This document shows positions 7,794 to 14,430 of a DNA stretch of 19,341 bases, in pieces. Every line of letters begins with the position of its first letter. The stretch's first letter is position 1. The stretch is from Treponema sp. UBA4326 (GTDB lineage: Bacteria; Spirochaetota; Spirochaetia; Treponematales; Treponemataceae): assembly GCA_002393835.1 (NCBI GenBank), contig DGTW01000225.1:1-19341 (forward strand). The letters run 5' to 3'. The position numbers and the translations under genes were made by a program. The notes below the pieces were generated by a model. It was not told the DNA's origin, did no database searches, and was given only the letters and a program-made list of their open reading frames with translations.

Positions 7794-9242
7794 ATGGCAC
7801 AAATATTTGTCTTCGCCCGGCTGATTTTTATCGTTCTCTCGATTGTGGGACTTAGTTTCGTAATCCCAATTGCGACGGCCCTCTATTGTGGCGAAAAAGC
7901 CCTTGTCTCAAGTTTCGCCCTTCCACTTGTGCTTTCTGTTGCTGTGGGAATAATCTTTTATTTTGCGGGCAAAAAAACAAAAATAAAGTTTTCTGTCAGG
8001 AGCGTTTTTGCCTTCGTTGCCTTGGCCTGGATTTCAATAAGCGTTTTCGGGGCTGTTCCTCTTCTTCTTTCCGGCACTGTTTCTACTTTCCACGATGCTC
8101 TTTTTGAAAGTGTTTCTGGCTTTTCCACCACTGGAGCCAGCATTTTAAGCAATATGGAAGACTTGCCCCGCTCAATCAATCTCTGGAGATGTCAGATGCA
8201 CTGGCTGGGCGGCATGGGAATCATCGCCCTTACCGTGGCCCTTCTCCCTCTGCTTGGCGTTGGCAGTTTCCAGCTGATAAAGGCCGAAAGCACAGGACCG
8301 GAAAAGGGGCAGATTACGCCAAAAATGGCAAATACGGCAAAAACCCTCTGGTTTCTTTATACAGGCTTTACCCTGGCACAAATCATTGCCCTAAAAATTT
8401 GCGGCCTGGATTTCATCGATTCAGTTTGTCACGCTTTTTCAACGCTGGGAACGGGCGGATTTTCTACAAGAAGTGCCAGCATCGGAGCCTACAATTCCCT
8501 TTCCGTGGAAATCGTCTGCACGGTCTTCATGTTCTTGGCAGGCATAAACTTCAGCCTTTACTTCTATATCATTACAGGAAAATTCGATGAGGTAAAAAAG
8601 AATTCTGAACTGAAGGCCTATGTCTCCATCTTTTTTATCTGTATTTTCGTAATTGCCATTATTTTGATTCCACATTATGGTTCTTTCGCAAAGGCTTTAC
8701 GCTATTCAAGCTTTCAGGTGGCTTCAATCATAACAACGACTGGTTACGCTACAGCCGACTACGAGCAGTGGCCTCAGGCCGCCCAGTTCTTCCTTTTTGT
8801 CCTCTTTTTTACAGGTGGCTGCTCTGGCTCCACATCAGGCGGTTTTAAAATCATACGCTGGGTAGTCCTCAAAAAGCAGGCATGGAACGAAATGCTCCGT
8901 ATGCTGCACCCACACGGAATTTTCACGGTCAGTCTCAACCAGAAAGCGGGGCGAAAGGACTTGGTTTTCAATGTGGCGGCCTTTACTTTCGTTTATTTCG
9001 CCCTGCTTTTTATCAGCACAATGATAAGCACCTTCTGCGGACTGGACATTTTCACTGGTTTTACGGCAAGCCTCTCAATGATTGGAAGCATTGGCCCGGC
9101 TTTCGGAAGCCTTGGTCCTACGGAATCTTTTGCGGTAATTCCACCTTTCCTAAAATACTGGTACTGTTTCGCCATGATTGCAGGCCGTCTGGAACTTTAC
9201 AATCTTATAATCTTCCTCTTCCCGGATTACTGGCGGAAGTAA
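7794..9242 (+). CDS. trkH: Trk potassium transporter membrane subunit TrkH
   Basis: The K+ translocating subunit, 482 residues from ATG 7794. That start is preferred over the in-frame TTG at 7776 because GGAG (7783-7786) sits seven bases upstream and the shorter product does not overlap trkA. The protein has the four-fold M1-P-M2 architecture. The pore loops are visible as FSTTGAS (about 110-116), STLGTGGFS (216-224), TTTGYA (314-319) and IGSIGPAFG (430-438), each with the filter glycine. Between loops 3 and 4 lies the conserved GGCSGSTSGGFKIIRW region (about 341-356). With TrkA it forms the complete Trk system. The stop codon overlaps the edge of an AT-rich inverted repeat. Confidence 0.96.
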   Translation: MAQIFVFARLIFIVLSIVGLSFVIPIATALYCGEKALVSSFALPLVLSVAVGIIFYFAGKKTKIKFSVRSVFAFVALAWISISVFGAVPLLLSGTVSTFHDALFESVSGFSTTGASILSNMEDLPRSINLWRCQMHWLGGMGIIALTVALLPLLGVGSFQLIKAESTGPEKGQITPKMANTAKTLWFLYTGFTLAQIIALKICGLDFIDSVCHAFSTLGTGGFSTRSASIGAYNSLSVEIVCTVFMFLAGINFSLYFYIITGKFDEVKKNSELKAYVSIFFICIFVIAIILIPHYGSFAKALRYSSFQVASIITTTGYATADYEQWPQAAQFFLFVLFFTGGCSGSTSGGFKIIRWVVLKKQAWNEMLRMLHPHGIFTVSLNQKAGRKDLVFNVAAFTFVYFALLFISTMISTFCGLDIFTGFTASLSMIGSIGPAFGSLGPTESFAVIPPFLKYWYCFAMIAGRLELYNLIIFLFPDYWRK

Positions 9243-9330
9243 TTCATAATGCTGAATGCATAATGCATAATCAGGACGAGCGAAGCGATGTCCCGAAATA
9301 ATTATGAATTGTGCATTATGAATTATGCAT
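9241..9330. repeat. AT-rich inverted-repeat element in a convergent gap
   Basis: The arms AATTCATAATGC (9241-9252) and GCATTATGAATT (9313-9324) are perfect 12-base complements. Further imperfect pairing continues inward (CATAAT 9266-9271 with ATTATG 9301-9306) and ends in a core GGAC (9274-9277)/GTCC (9290-9293) around GCGAAGC. The element fills the whole space between trkH and the GH43 gene; its ends reach both stop codons. It looks like a small non-coding palindromic repeat (REP- or MITE-like) and could act as a two-way terminator, although no T-run follows it. Confidence 0.65.
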
Positions 9331-10793
9331 TAAAACCAGCCGTATCTTCCGCCGACCCAATGGGCGTTGCTGGTGGAGAAGGGCTTTGACTTAAATGAGA
9401 GCTTTCCGTATTTTGCAAAAAATCGCACCAGGCCTGATTTTCCGTCTTTTGCAGAGCGAAATTTCATTTTCAGCGTGATTTTTTCTTTGCCGCAGGTAAA
9501 ATTCTTTTTCCACAAAATCTTTTCGCTTCTTTCTGCATCTCCTGCCTCGCTTCCGCTTGATTCAAGATAGGAAAGAGCAAAGTCATTTTCGCCAGATTTT
9601 TCGATTTGGATGGCGGCATATTCATTGCCAAGGAAGATGATGCCTTTCCGTTCGTTTTTCTGCCAGCTGCCCTTCAAGTCGATTTCTTTTTCGTAAGTAA
9701 ATTTCTTCGAGTCGATTTTTTTCGTGCAGACACAAGGGGTGAGCCAGAGACTTTTTTCGATTGAGGCATAATTTTCAGACCCAGGATTTGCGGAGAACTG
9801 AAATTCTGAAGGCTGAGGATTTTTTTCTTCTGCGGAGGCTCTGTCAGATGTACGCCCGCTTTTTTTTGTCTTTTCAAGGATTTTCGGAGCTTTCCATTTT
9901 TCCACAGGCTCGCCGACAACAAGAAGTGCTTTTTCGTCATTCAGCTTAACTGCACTTCCCATAACCGGCCAGTTACCAACCCATTTCATCGGCTGCAAGT
10001 GGGTAATCCTGCCGAAAATTCCCGCATCCTGAAAGTGAATGAACCAGTCTTCCCCGCTTGAAGTGTCAACCCAGGCTCCCTGATGAGGGCCGTTGGTTCT
10101 GGCTTTTCCCTGGGCGAGCACGATTTTTTCTTCGTAGTCACCATCGATTTTTTTTGAGCGCAAAACCGTCTGCCAGCCGTTGGTGACCCCGCCGGCCGGG
10201 GCAAAAATGTAATAAAAGCCATTCCGCTTGTAGAATTTGGGCCCTTCGATGGTTGGCTGAGTTTTTGTGCCGTCAAAGATGATTTTGTCTTCGCTCACGG
10301 CCTGGAATGTCGAAGAATCAAGCTCTATTAGTCCCAGCTTTGAATTGAAGCCAATCCGGCTTTTCACATAGGCATGGACAAGAAAAAGCCTTTCCCTGCC
10401 ATTTTCGTCCTTTTCCCAGAGGGGGCAGGGGTCTTCATAGCCCCGGCCGCTCCATACGCATTTAAGCTCGCTCCACTGGCCATACGGGTCACTTGCCCTT
10501 GTAAAGAAAATTCCTTCATCCGGGGTGGCCACAAAAATATAGAAAAATCCCTCGTGGAAGCGGATTGAAGGCGCCCAAAGCCCCTTTGCGTTCTGCACGC
10601 TCTCGTATCCTGGAAGTGGAATGTTTTTCGCTGCATAATTAATGAGTTTCCAGTGAATCAAATCCCTGGAATGCAGGACCGGAAGCCCCGGCACAAAATT
10701 AAAGCTTGAAGCCGTGAGGTAAAAATCCTCTCCGACACGAATGACATCCGGGTCAGAGTAATCGCAAAGTAAAATCGGGTTTTTGTATTTCAT
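9330..10793 (-). CDS. GH43 family glycosidase (arabinofuranosidase/beta-xylosidase)
   Basis: A 487-residue glycosidase without signal peptide, so it probably works in the cytoplasm on imported arabino-/xylo-oligosaccharides. A five-bladed propeller fills about 1-290. The catalytic base is D14 (DYSDPDVIR), the pKa-modulating aspartate D121 (EDPCPLWE) and the general acid E183 (TIEGPKF). The segments SSFNFVPGLPVLHSRDL, FAPAGGV and GPHQGAWVDT resemble subfamily GH43_12 from memory. A lysine/serine-rich linker (about 300-340) leads to a C-terminal beta-sandwich (about 345-487) of the type common in beta-xylosidases. The ATG overlaps the TGA of the acetyltransferase gene by four bases. No sugar transporter is adjacent; the ABC operon beyond trkAH is of peptide type. 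The substrate within GH43 cannot be fixed by eye. Confidence 0.92.
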   Translation of the reverse strand: MKYKNPILLCDYSDPDVIRVGEDFYLTASSFNFVPGLPVLHSRDLIHWKLINYAAKNIPLPGYESVQNAKGLWAPSIRFHEGFFYIFVATPDEGIFFTRASDPYGQWSELKCVWSGRGYEDPCPLWEKDENGRERLFLVHAYVKSRIGFNSKLGLIELDSSTFQAVSEDKIIFDGTKTQPTIEGPKFYKRNGFYYIFAPAGGVTNGWQTVLRSKKIDGDYEEKIVLAQGKARTNGPHQGAWVDTSSGEDWFIHFQDAGIFGRITHLQPMKWVGNWPVMGSAVKLNDEKALLVVGEPVEKWKAPKILEKTKKSGRTSDRASAEEKNPQPSEFQFSANPGSENYASIEKSLWLTPCVCTKKIDSKKFTYEKEIDLKGSWQKNERKGIIFLGNEYAAIQIEKSGENDFALSYLESSGSEAGDAERSEKILWKKNFTCGKEKITLKMKFRSAKDGKSGLVRFFAKYGKLSFKSKPFSTSNAHWVGGRYGWF

Positions 10794-11494
10794 ATTCTTA
10801 TTCCGCTCAGCTCGTTTGGATTTGTGGCAAATTCTATTTTTTTGAAATTTTCGGCCTCAGCCACCATTACGATTCCGTCTGCATATTCTTTTTTTTGAAT
10901 CGTTGGAAAGAACTTTTCGAGACAGCCGATTGTAGCAAAACCATGCTTTTCATAGATTTTTATGGCGTTCTTCCATTCAGAGTCCACCAAAAGAAGGATT
11001 TTTTTGATTCCACCCATGGAAGAGGCCAGGGCTGCCACTGAATTCACGAAGAATTTTTCGCCCAGTCCTTTTCCGCGATAGTCTTTTAGAAGGGCAAAGG
11101 AGCTTATGTAGAGCACTGAGCCATTGCTTTTGTGGCTGTAAAAGGGATTGTGCCCAAGCTCAAAGAGTTTTTCGATTCTTTTAAGGGCATTTTTCCGCTC
11201 TTTAAGGGAAACTTTGTCCTCAGAAAGCTGATTTCCGCCTTCATTTTTGTTCAATAGAGAAAAATCAGGCAGAGAATCCCATCGCTCGGCGCAGAGGTAG
11301 CCGCATACCAGGGCGACTTTGTTTTTTTTGACCACTTCCTCACTGGAGTCAGCGAGCAGGAGAAATCCTTCTGGAATGAGTTTGAGCCTTTTTTCAAAGA
11401 CCCGTTTTTTTTCCTGAATGGCGGGAATAAAAGACTGCCGCTCAATGTTCATAATGGCGGGAATATCAAAAGGTTGTGCCGGACAAATAATCAT
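10790..11494 (-). CDS. GNAT family N-acetyltransferase
   Basis: A 234-residue protein with the GNAT core in its C-terminal half. Motif A, ISSFALLKDYRGKGLG (130-145), carries the acetyl-CoA pyrophosphate loop R140-G-K-G-L-G145. Strand and helix segments KKILLLVDSEW and AIKIYEKHGF complete the fold. The N-terminal part (1-75) fits the start of a GNAT domain, and a charged insertion (about 80-115, lysine-rich) separates it from motif A. The acceptor substrate is unknown. The stop codon overlaps the ATG of the GH43 gene (ATGA, 10790-10793), so the two are co-translated, but a functional link is not obvious. A perfect TATAAT lies at 11501-11506, which would place transcription initiation on the A of the start codon; no ribosome-binding site is seen. 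Confidence 0.88.
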   Translation of the reverse strand: MIICPAQPFDIPAIMNIERQSFIPAIQEKKRVFEKRLKLIPEGFLLLADSSEEVVKKNKVALVCGYLCAERWDSLPDFSLLNKNEGGNQLSEDKVSLKERKNALKRIEKLFELGHNPFYSHKSNGSVLYISSFALLKDYRGKGLGEKFFVNSVAALASSMGGIKKILLLVDSEWKNAIKIYEKHGFATIGCLEKFFPTIQKKEYADGIVMVAEAENFKKIEFATNPNELSGIRI

Positions 11495-11500
11495 GCTTTC

Positions 11501-11506
11501 ATTATA
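11501..11506 (-). promoter_or_regulatory. Consensus -10 box for the acetyltransferase-GH43 operon
   Basis: TATAAT on the minus strand, separated from the ATG by six bases. Standard geometry puts the first transcribed base at 11494, the A of the ATG, so the message would be leaderless. There is no convincing -35 at 16-18 bases; the expected position falls in a GC-rich palindrome. Confidence 0.4.
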
Positions 11507-11519
11507 TCGAAGGGGGCGT

Positions 11520-11539
11520 TACGGGGGCTAGCCCCCGTA
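11520..11539. repeat. 20-bp perfect palindrome
   Basis: TACGGGGGCTAGCCCCCGTA is self-complementary over its full length and very GC-rich against AT-rich surroundings. It lies just upstream of the acetyltransferase -10 box, in the divergent region before flaB. It could be a cruciform, a protein-binding site or part of a dispersed repeat. No T-run follows on either strand, so a terminator is unlikely. Confidence 0.7.
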
Positions 11540-11570
11540 GAATGGGGTGCGGCACAACGGAGTGTGACGC

Positions 11571-11643
11571 AGGGGAAAGTGTCGCTTCGCTAACGAGTTT
11601 TGTGTCCGATAAAATCAAGGTTCACAAAACTCGCTTTTCCCCT
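11571..11643. repeat. Two-part inverted repeat upstream of flaB
   Basis: The inner arms CGAGTTTTGTG (11594-11604) and CACAAAACTCG (11623-11633) are perfect 11-base complements around an 18-base loop. Outer arms AGGGGAAA (11571-11578) and TTTCCCCT (11636-11643) extend the stem, with an unpaired left insert containing CGCTTCGC. A T-run follows on the plus strand (11643-11648), but no upstream plus-strand gene is known to need a terminator. The insert shares TCGCTTCGCT with the core of the 9241-9330 element (there as its complement), suggesting related repeats. Confidence 0.6.
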
Positions 11644-11680
11644 TTTTTCAAAAAAAATTAAAAATTTTTGAAAATTTTGC

Positions 11681-11713
11681 TTAAGTAAATTTTTCAGACT
11701 CCGAAACTATAAC
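11681..11713 (+). promoter_or_regulatory. Candidate flaB promoter region
   Basis: Two readings are possible. A sigma-28-like pair TTAA (11681-11684), 15 bases, TCCGAAAC (11700-11707) resembles TAAA-N15-GCCGATAA imperfectly. A sigma-70-like -10, TATAAC (11708-11713), has no good -35 but follows an A/T-rich tract. A better match to the sigma-28 -10, TCCGATAA (11605-11612), lies further up in the loop of the inverted repeat but lacks a -35 at the right distance. Confidence 0.35.
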
Positions 11714-11735
11714 TGTAGGGCACAAAACCCGGTGG

Positions 11736-11780
11736 GTGGGCGCCCCCACAAGGCAACAGGTTTCAAAACTGAAGACCTGT
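11736..11780 (+). promoter_or_regulatory. Two hairpins in the flaB leader
   Basis: GTGGG (11736-11740) pairs with CCCAC (11745-11749) around CGCC. ACAGGTTTCA (11756-11765) pairs with TGAA-G-ACCTGT (11770-11780), one bulged G, loop AAAC. Both lie between the candidate promoter and the ribosome-binding site, so they would be in the 5' untranslated RNA. They could stabilise the message or bind a regulator such as CsrA; the GGAG of the ribosome-binding site itself is outside the stems. Confidence 0.5.
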
Positions 11781-11818
11781 CGTTAAAAACCAGATAGTAA
11801 TTATAAGGAGATAAAACT

Positions 11819-12679
11819 ATGGTTATTAATCACAACATGAGTGCAATGTTTGCACAGCGTTCAACAGGTCTTACAGAGCTGAACAACACAAAGAACATGG
11901 AAAAACTTTCTTCAGGCTTGAAAGTTAACCATGCTGGTGATGACGCTTCAGGACTTGCTGTTTCTGAGAAAATGAGAGCCCAGATTCGTGGTATGAACAA
12001 GGCTTCTGAGAACGCTCAGAACGCTATTTCATTCATCCAGACAACTGAGGGCTTCCTCCAGGAAACAACTGACATCGTTCAGCGAATCCGTGAGCTTGCT
12101 GTTCAGTCTTCAAACGGTATCTACACAGACGAAGACCGAATGCAGATTCAGGTTGAAGTTTCAGCACTCATCGCTGAGGTTGACCGCATCGCTTCACAGG
12201 CTCAGTTCAACGGTATGAACATGTTGACAGGTCGTTTCGCTCGCTCAACTGGTGAGAATACAGTTACAGCTTCTATGTGGTTCCACGTTGGTGCTAACAT
12301 GGATCAGCGCATCCAGTCATTCATCGGTACAATGACAGCTGGTGCTTTGGGTCTCCGCAACATCGGAAACGAAGAGATTATGTCTCTTGGCACTCCAGAT
12401 GAAGCTAACCGCGCAATCGGAACTTTGGACGAAGCCCTCAAAAAGATTAACAAACAGCGCGCTGACTTGGGTGCTTACCAGAACCGCCTCGAGAAGACAG
12501 TAGTCGGACTCGACATCGGTGCTGAGAACCTCCAGGCTTCTGAGTCACGCATCCGTGATACTGATATGGCTAAGGAAATGGTAGACTTCACAAAGAACCA
12601 GGTCCTCCAGCAGGCAGGAACAGCTATGATTGCTCAGGCAAACCAGCAGTCACAGTCTGTATTGAGCTTGCTCCGATAA
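11819..12679 (+). CDS. flaB: Flagellin FlaB, periplasmic flagellar filament core
   Basis: A 286-residue flagellin, the length of spirochaetal FlaB core proteins that lack the surface-exposed D2/D3 domains. The N-terminal D0/D1 helices (about 1-140) contain [45 protein letters not shown] and [14 protein letters not shown]. The C-terminal D1/D0 (about 200-286) contains [20 protein letters not shown] and ends QSVLSLLR. No signal peptide: export goes through the flagellar type III system into the periplasm, where it forms the filament core with sheath proteins. A strong AAGGAG lies eight bases before the ATG, and two terminators follow. Codons are more uniform (ACA for Thr, CTT/TTG for Leu) than in neighbours, as expected for a highly expressed gene. 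Other flaB copies and chaperones are not in the window, so it stands alone here. Which paralogue it is (B1-B3) cannot be told. Confidence 0.96.
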   Translation: MVINHNMSAMFAQRSTGLTELNNTKNMEKLSSGLKVNHAGDDASGLAVSEKMRAQIRGMNKASENAQNAISFIQTTEGFLQETTDIVQRIRELAVQSSNGIYTDEDRMQIQVEVSALIAEVDRIASQAQFNGMNMLTGRFARSTGENTVTASMWFHVGANMDQRIQSFIGTMTAGALGLRNIGNEEIMSLGTPDEANRAIGTLDEALKKINKQRADLGAYQNRLEKTVVGLDIGAENLQASESRIRDTDMAKEMVDFTKNQVLQQAGTAMIAQANQQSQSVLSLLR

Positions 12680-12707
12680 GCCAAATAGCTGCCTAAAAAC
12701 AGCGAAG

Positions 12708-12741
12708 ACCGCTCTCAATCGAGGGCGGTTTTTTATTTTTT
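12708..12741 (+). terminator. Rho-independent terminator of flaB
   Basis: The arms ACCGCTCTC (12708-12716) and GAGGGCGGT (12721-12729) form a nine-pair stem with one T-G wobble and an AATC tetraloop, followed by a long T-rich tail (12729-12741). Confidence 0.9.
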
Positions 12742-12751
12742 AAATAAAATG

Positions 12752-12807
12752 CCCGCATGGAGGCGGGTAAAAGCGAATTGTTGCGACAAGAGGTCGCAGT
12801 TTTTTTG
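12752..12807 (+). terminator. Second terminator cluster after flaB
   Basis: CCCGC (12752-12756)/GCGGG (12763-12767) is a hairpin without T-run. TGCGAC (12782-12787)/GTCGCA (12793-12798) with loop AAGAG is followed by G and seven T residues, a classic terminator. Together with the first terminator they insulate the ATPase gene from flaB transcription. Confidence 0.8.
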
Positions 12808-12822
12808 TTTTTAAAGGAAAAA

Positions 12823-12851
12823 TTGACAGTACTAACATCAGAAGTTATAAT
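12823..12851 (+). promoter_or_regulatory. Perfect consensus promoter of the AAA ATPase gene
   Basis: TTGACA (12823-12828), exactly 17 bases, TATAAT (12846-12851): both hexamers and spacing are ideal for the housekeeping sigma factor. Transcription should start near 12858. The -10 box overlaps the left arm of the inverted repeat at 12847-12898. Confidence 0.85.
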
Positions 12852-12898
12852 CTAATCGAAAAAAATGTAGAATTCTACAGAAAAGGAGATTAGATTAT
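12847..12898. repeat. Nested palindromes spanning promoter and start codon
   Basis: The outer arms ATAATCTAATC (12847-12857) and GATTAGATTAT (12888-12898) are perfect 11-base complements. The left arm contains five bases of the -10 box; the right arm starts in the ribosome-binding site and includes the first two bases of the ATG. Inside them lies a perfect 14-base palindrome, TGTAGAATTCTACA (12866-12879). The outer left arm ends at the predicted transcription start, so the outer repeat should act as DNA (operator-like), whereas the inner palindrome would be transcribed. Confidence 0.7.
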
Positions 12899-14210
12899 GA
12901 TGAATCGCCCGAAATATCTCAACAAACTCATCAATGCAAAATGGAACGGTTTCCCCAAAATAATAACTGGTATTCGGCGCTGCGGAAAATCATATCTCTT
13001 AAAAGAAATTTTTCACAAACATCTTGTTGAAAGCGGTGTTCCCGAAAAAAATATCATTTCCCTAGAACTTGATGATGCTAAAAATTCCTCATATAGAAAT
13101 CCTCTTGAGTTGAATAATTTTATTCTAAAAATCTGTGCCGACAAAAATGAGCAGTTTTATGTTTTTTTGGACGAGATTCAGCGAGTTTATACAATTGTAA
13201 ATCCAGATTTAACAGATGGTAAAATACTTCTTGCGACAGAAAAAGACTCGGAGACAATTTCTTTTGTCGATGTCGTACTTGGACTTAGCCATGAGAAGAA
13301 CATTGATCTTTATGTGACTGGTTCAAATTCAAAAATGCTTTCAAGTGATATAGTGACCGAATTCCGAGATAAAGCAACCGAAATCCACATGGCTCCTCTT
13401 TCATTCGGTGAATTTTACGAAGCCGTAAAAGAAAAAATGGAAAAACAAGAAGCCTTATACGAATACATGCAGTACGGGGGAATGCCCCTTGCAGTTCTGA
13501 AAGACAAAAACGAAAAAGAAGAATATCTCAAAGGACTTTTCAAGACAACCTACTTCAAGGATATTCTTGAACGAAACAAATTGCGAAAAACAGAGGCAAT
13601 GGACGAACTTTGTACGATTCTTGCGACATGTACAGGTGAACTTCTGAATGCCGAAAAACTTGCAAATACATTTCTTTCAAAACGACACGAAAAAATAGAC
13701 AAGGAAACTGTTACTTCATATATCAACGCTTTTTTGGACGCTTTTATTCTTAGCGAAGCAAAACGATACGACTTAAAAGGAAGAAAATTCATAAACTCAA
13801 CACGGAAGTATTATTTTTCTGACCCAGGACTTAGAAACGCAAGACTGGATTTCATATATCCAGATGAAGGACAAATTTTGGAAAACATTGTTTACAATGA
13901 GCTTTGCTACAATGGCTGGAATATAAATATCGGAACTTTTGATTCTATCGAAAAAGCAAATGGAAAAAGTGTTCGTAAGAATTATGAAGTTGATTTTATG
14001 GCAACAAGAGGGAGCGAAACTATCTATCTTCAGATTACCGATAATATGGCAAATGCCGAAACAAAAAAAAGAGAAATCCGTCCCTACCTTTTGTTGAACG
14101 ACCAAATCAAAAAAATTATCGTTGTGAACCGACCTGTAAAAACGACCAAAGATGAAAATGGGTTTACTGTCGTAGGTATGCAAGAATTTTTGCTGCAATT
14201 TTTGAAATAA
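12897..14210 (+). CDS. AAA ATPase with DUF4143-type C-terminus
   Basis: A 437-residue cytoplasmic P-loop protein of the AAA_14/DUF4143 group, common and scattered in bacteria; function unknown. Walker A is GIRRCGKS (25-32), Walker B FLDEIQ with D92/E93, and the sensor segment YVTGSNSK covers 139-146. The helical middle (about 205-300) includes the usual LFKTTYFKDILERN. The C-terminal part has ENIVYNEL (about 323-330), YEVDF (363-367) and YLQIT (377-381), an arrangement recalling PD-(D/E)xK nuclease folds but with glutamine where lysine would be expected. The ATG at 12897 has GGAG eight bases upstream; a second ATG follows directly. The gene is visibly more A/T-rich, with more AAA/GAA/ATT codons than its neighbours, and is a lone gene between terminators and a remnant, suggesting acquisition by transfer. 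Confidence 0.88.
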   Translation: MMNRPKYLNKLINAKWNGFPKIITGIRRCGKSYLLKEIFHKHLVESGVPEKNIISLELDDAKNSSYRNPLELNNFILKICADKNEQFYVFLDEIQRVYTIVNPDLTDGKILLATEKDSETISFVDVVLGLSHEKNIDLYVTGSNSKMLSSDIVTEFRDKATEIHMAPLSFGEFYEAVKEKMEKQEALYEYMQYGGMPLAVLKDKNEKEEYLKGLFKTTYFKDILERNKLRKTEAMDELCTILATCTGELLNAEKLANTFLSKRHEKIDKETVTSYINAFLDAFILSEAKRYDLKGRKFINSTRKYYFSDPGLRNARLDFIYPDEGQILENIVYNELCYNGWNINIGTFDSIEKANGKSVRKNYEVDFMATRGSETIYLQITDNMANAETKKREIRPYLLLNDQIKKIIVVNRPVKTTKDENGFTVVGMQEFLLQFLK

Positions 14211-14430
14211 AAAAAGTGCCCTGCGACACACTGCTCCAAGCAACGATATAAGTCATTAAATCGTTTTCGCCACCAATGTCTGCCAAACAAACCTCAGCAC
14301 TAACAACAATCGCTGCACCAATCAAAATAGCTTTCCAGTGATTCTTAAAGAAGTTTCCGATGGCGCTGAAGACTCCGCCTCCAGAAATAGTATCAATTTC
14401 CTCCTTAGTCCTAGACCAAAATATTTCTGA
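14164..14430 (-). pseudogene. Remnant of a double-glycine leader (bacteriocin-type) peptide
   Basis: On the minus strand the frame from 14430 is open for 88 codons (TAA upstream at 14431-14433, TAA at 14164-14166) but has no ATG, GTG or TTG near its beginning. It reads TKEEIDTISGGG at 14409-14374, which strongly resembles the end of a double-glycine leader (EE-ID-IS-GG). VFSAIGNFFKNHWK and a hydrophobic run, AILIGAAIVVSAEVCLA, follow. About 20 more residues reach 14220, after which it runs antisense into the end of the ATPase gene, where it is probably not real. A leader would need another 8-12 residues with an ATG; upstream bases give stops in every frame. The best reading is a bacteriocin-like small gene that has lost its start through frameshift or deletion. 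No export ABC transporter or peptidase is in the window. Confidence 0.4.

Larger units (their letters stand above)
11495..11818. other. Divergent control region between GNAT and flaB
   Basis: This 324-base gap has no plausible gene. From left to right it holds the acetyltransferase -10 box, the 20-bp palindrome, the two-part inverted repeat, an A/T-only stretch (about 11649-11678) that could act as an UP element, a candidate flaB promoter, two leader hairpins, and the flaB ribosome-binding site AAGGAG (11805-11810). Confidence 0.7.

Noticed and set aside
8189..8590. 133-codon plus-strand frame inside trkH
   Set aside because: Out-of-frame shadow: the trkH frame over the same bases carries the conserved pore motifs, and the shadow protein has no recognisable pattern.
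9241..9330. CRISPR-like or tandem repeat array
   Set aside because: The repeated ATTATGAATT/ATGCATTA words form inverted arms with irregular spacing; there are no equal-length repeats with unique spacers and no cas genes.
11605..11612. TCCGATAA as the flaB sigma-28 -10 box
   Set aside because: A good match in itself, but the position 15 bases upstream reads TTCG rather than TAAA, it lies in the loop of an inverted repeat, and it is more than 200 bases from the start codon.
13797..14243. 148-codon open frame on the minus strand opposite the ATPase gene
   Set aside because: It lies almost wholly antisense to the conserved C-terminal half of the DUF4143 protein, has Phe/Ile/Cys-rich content typical of an antisense shadow and no ribosome-binding site.
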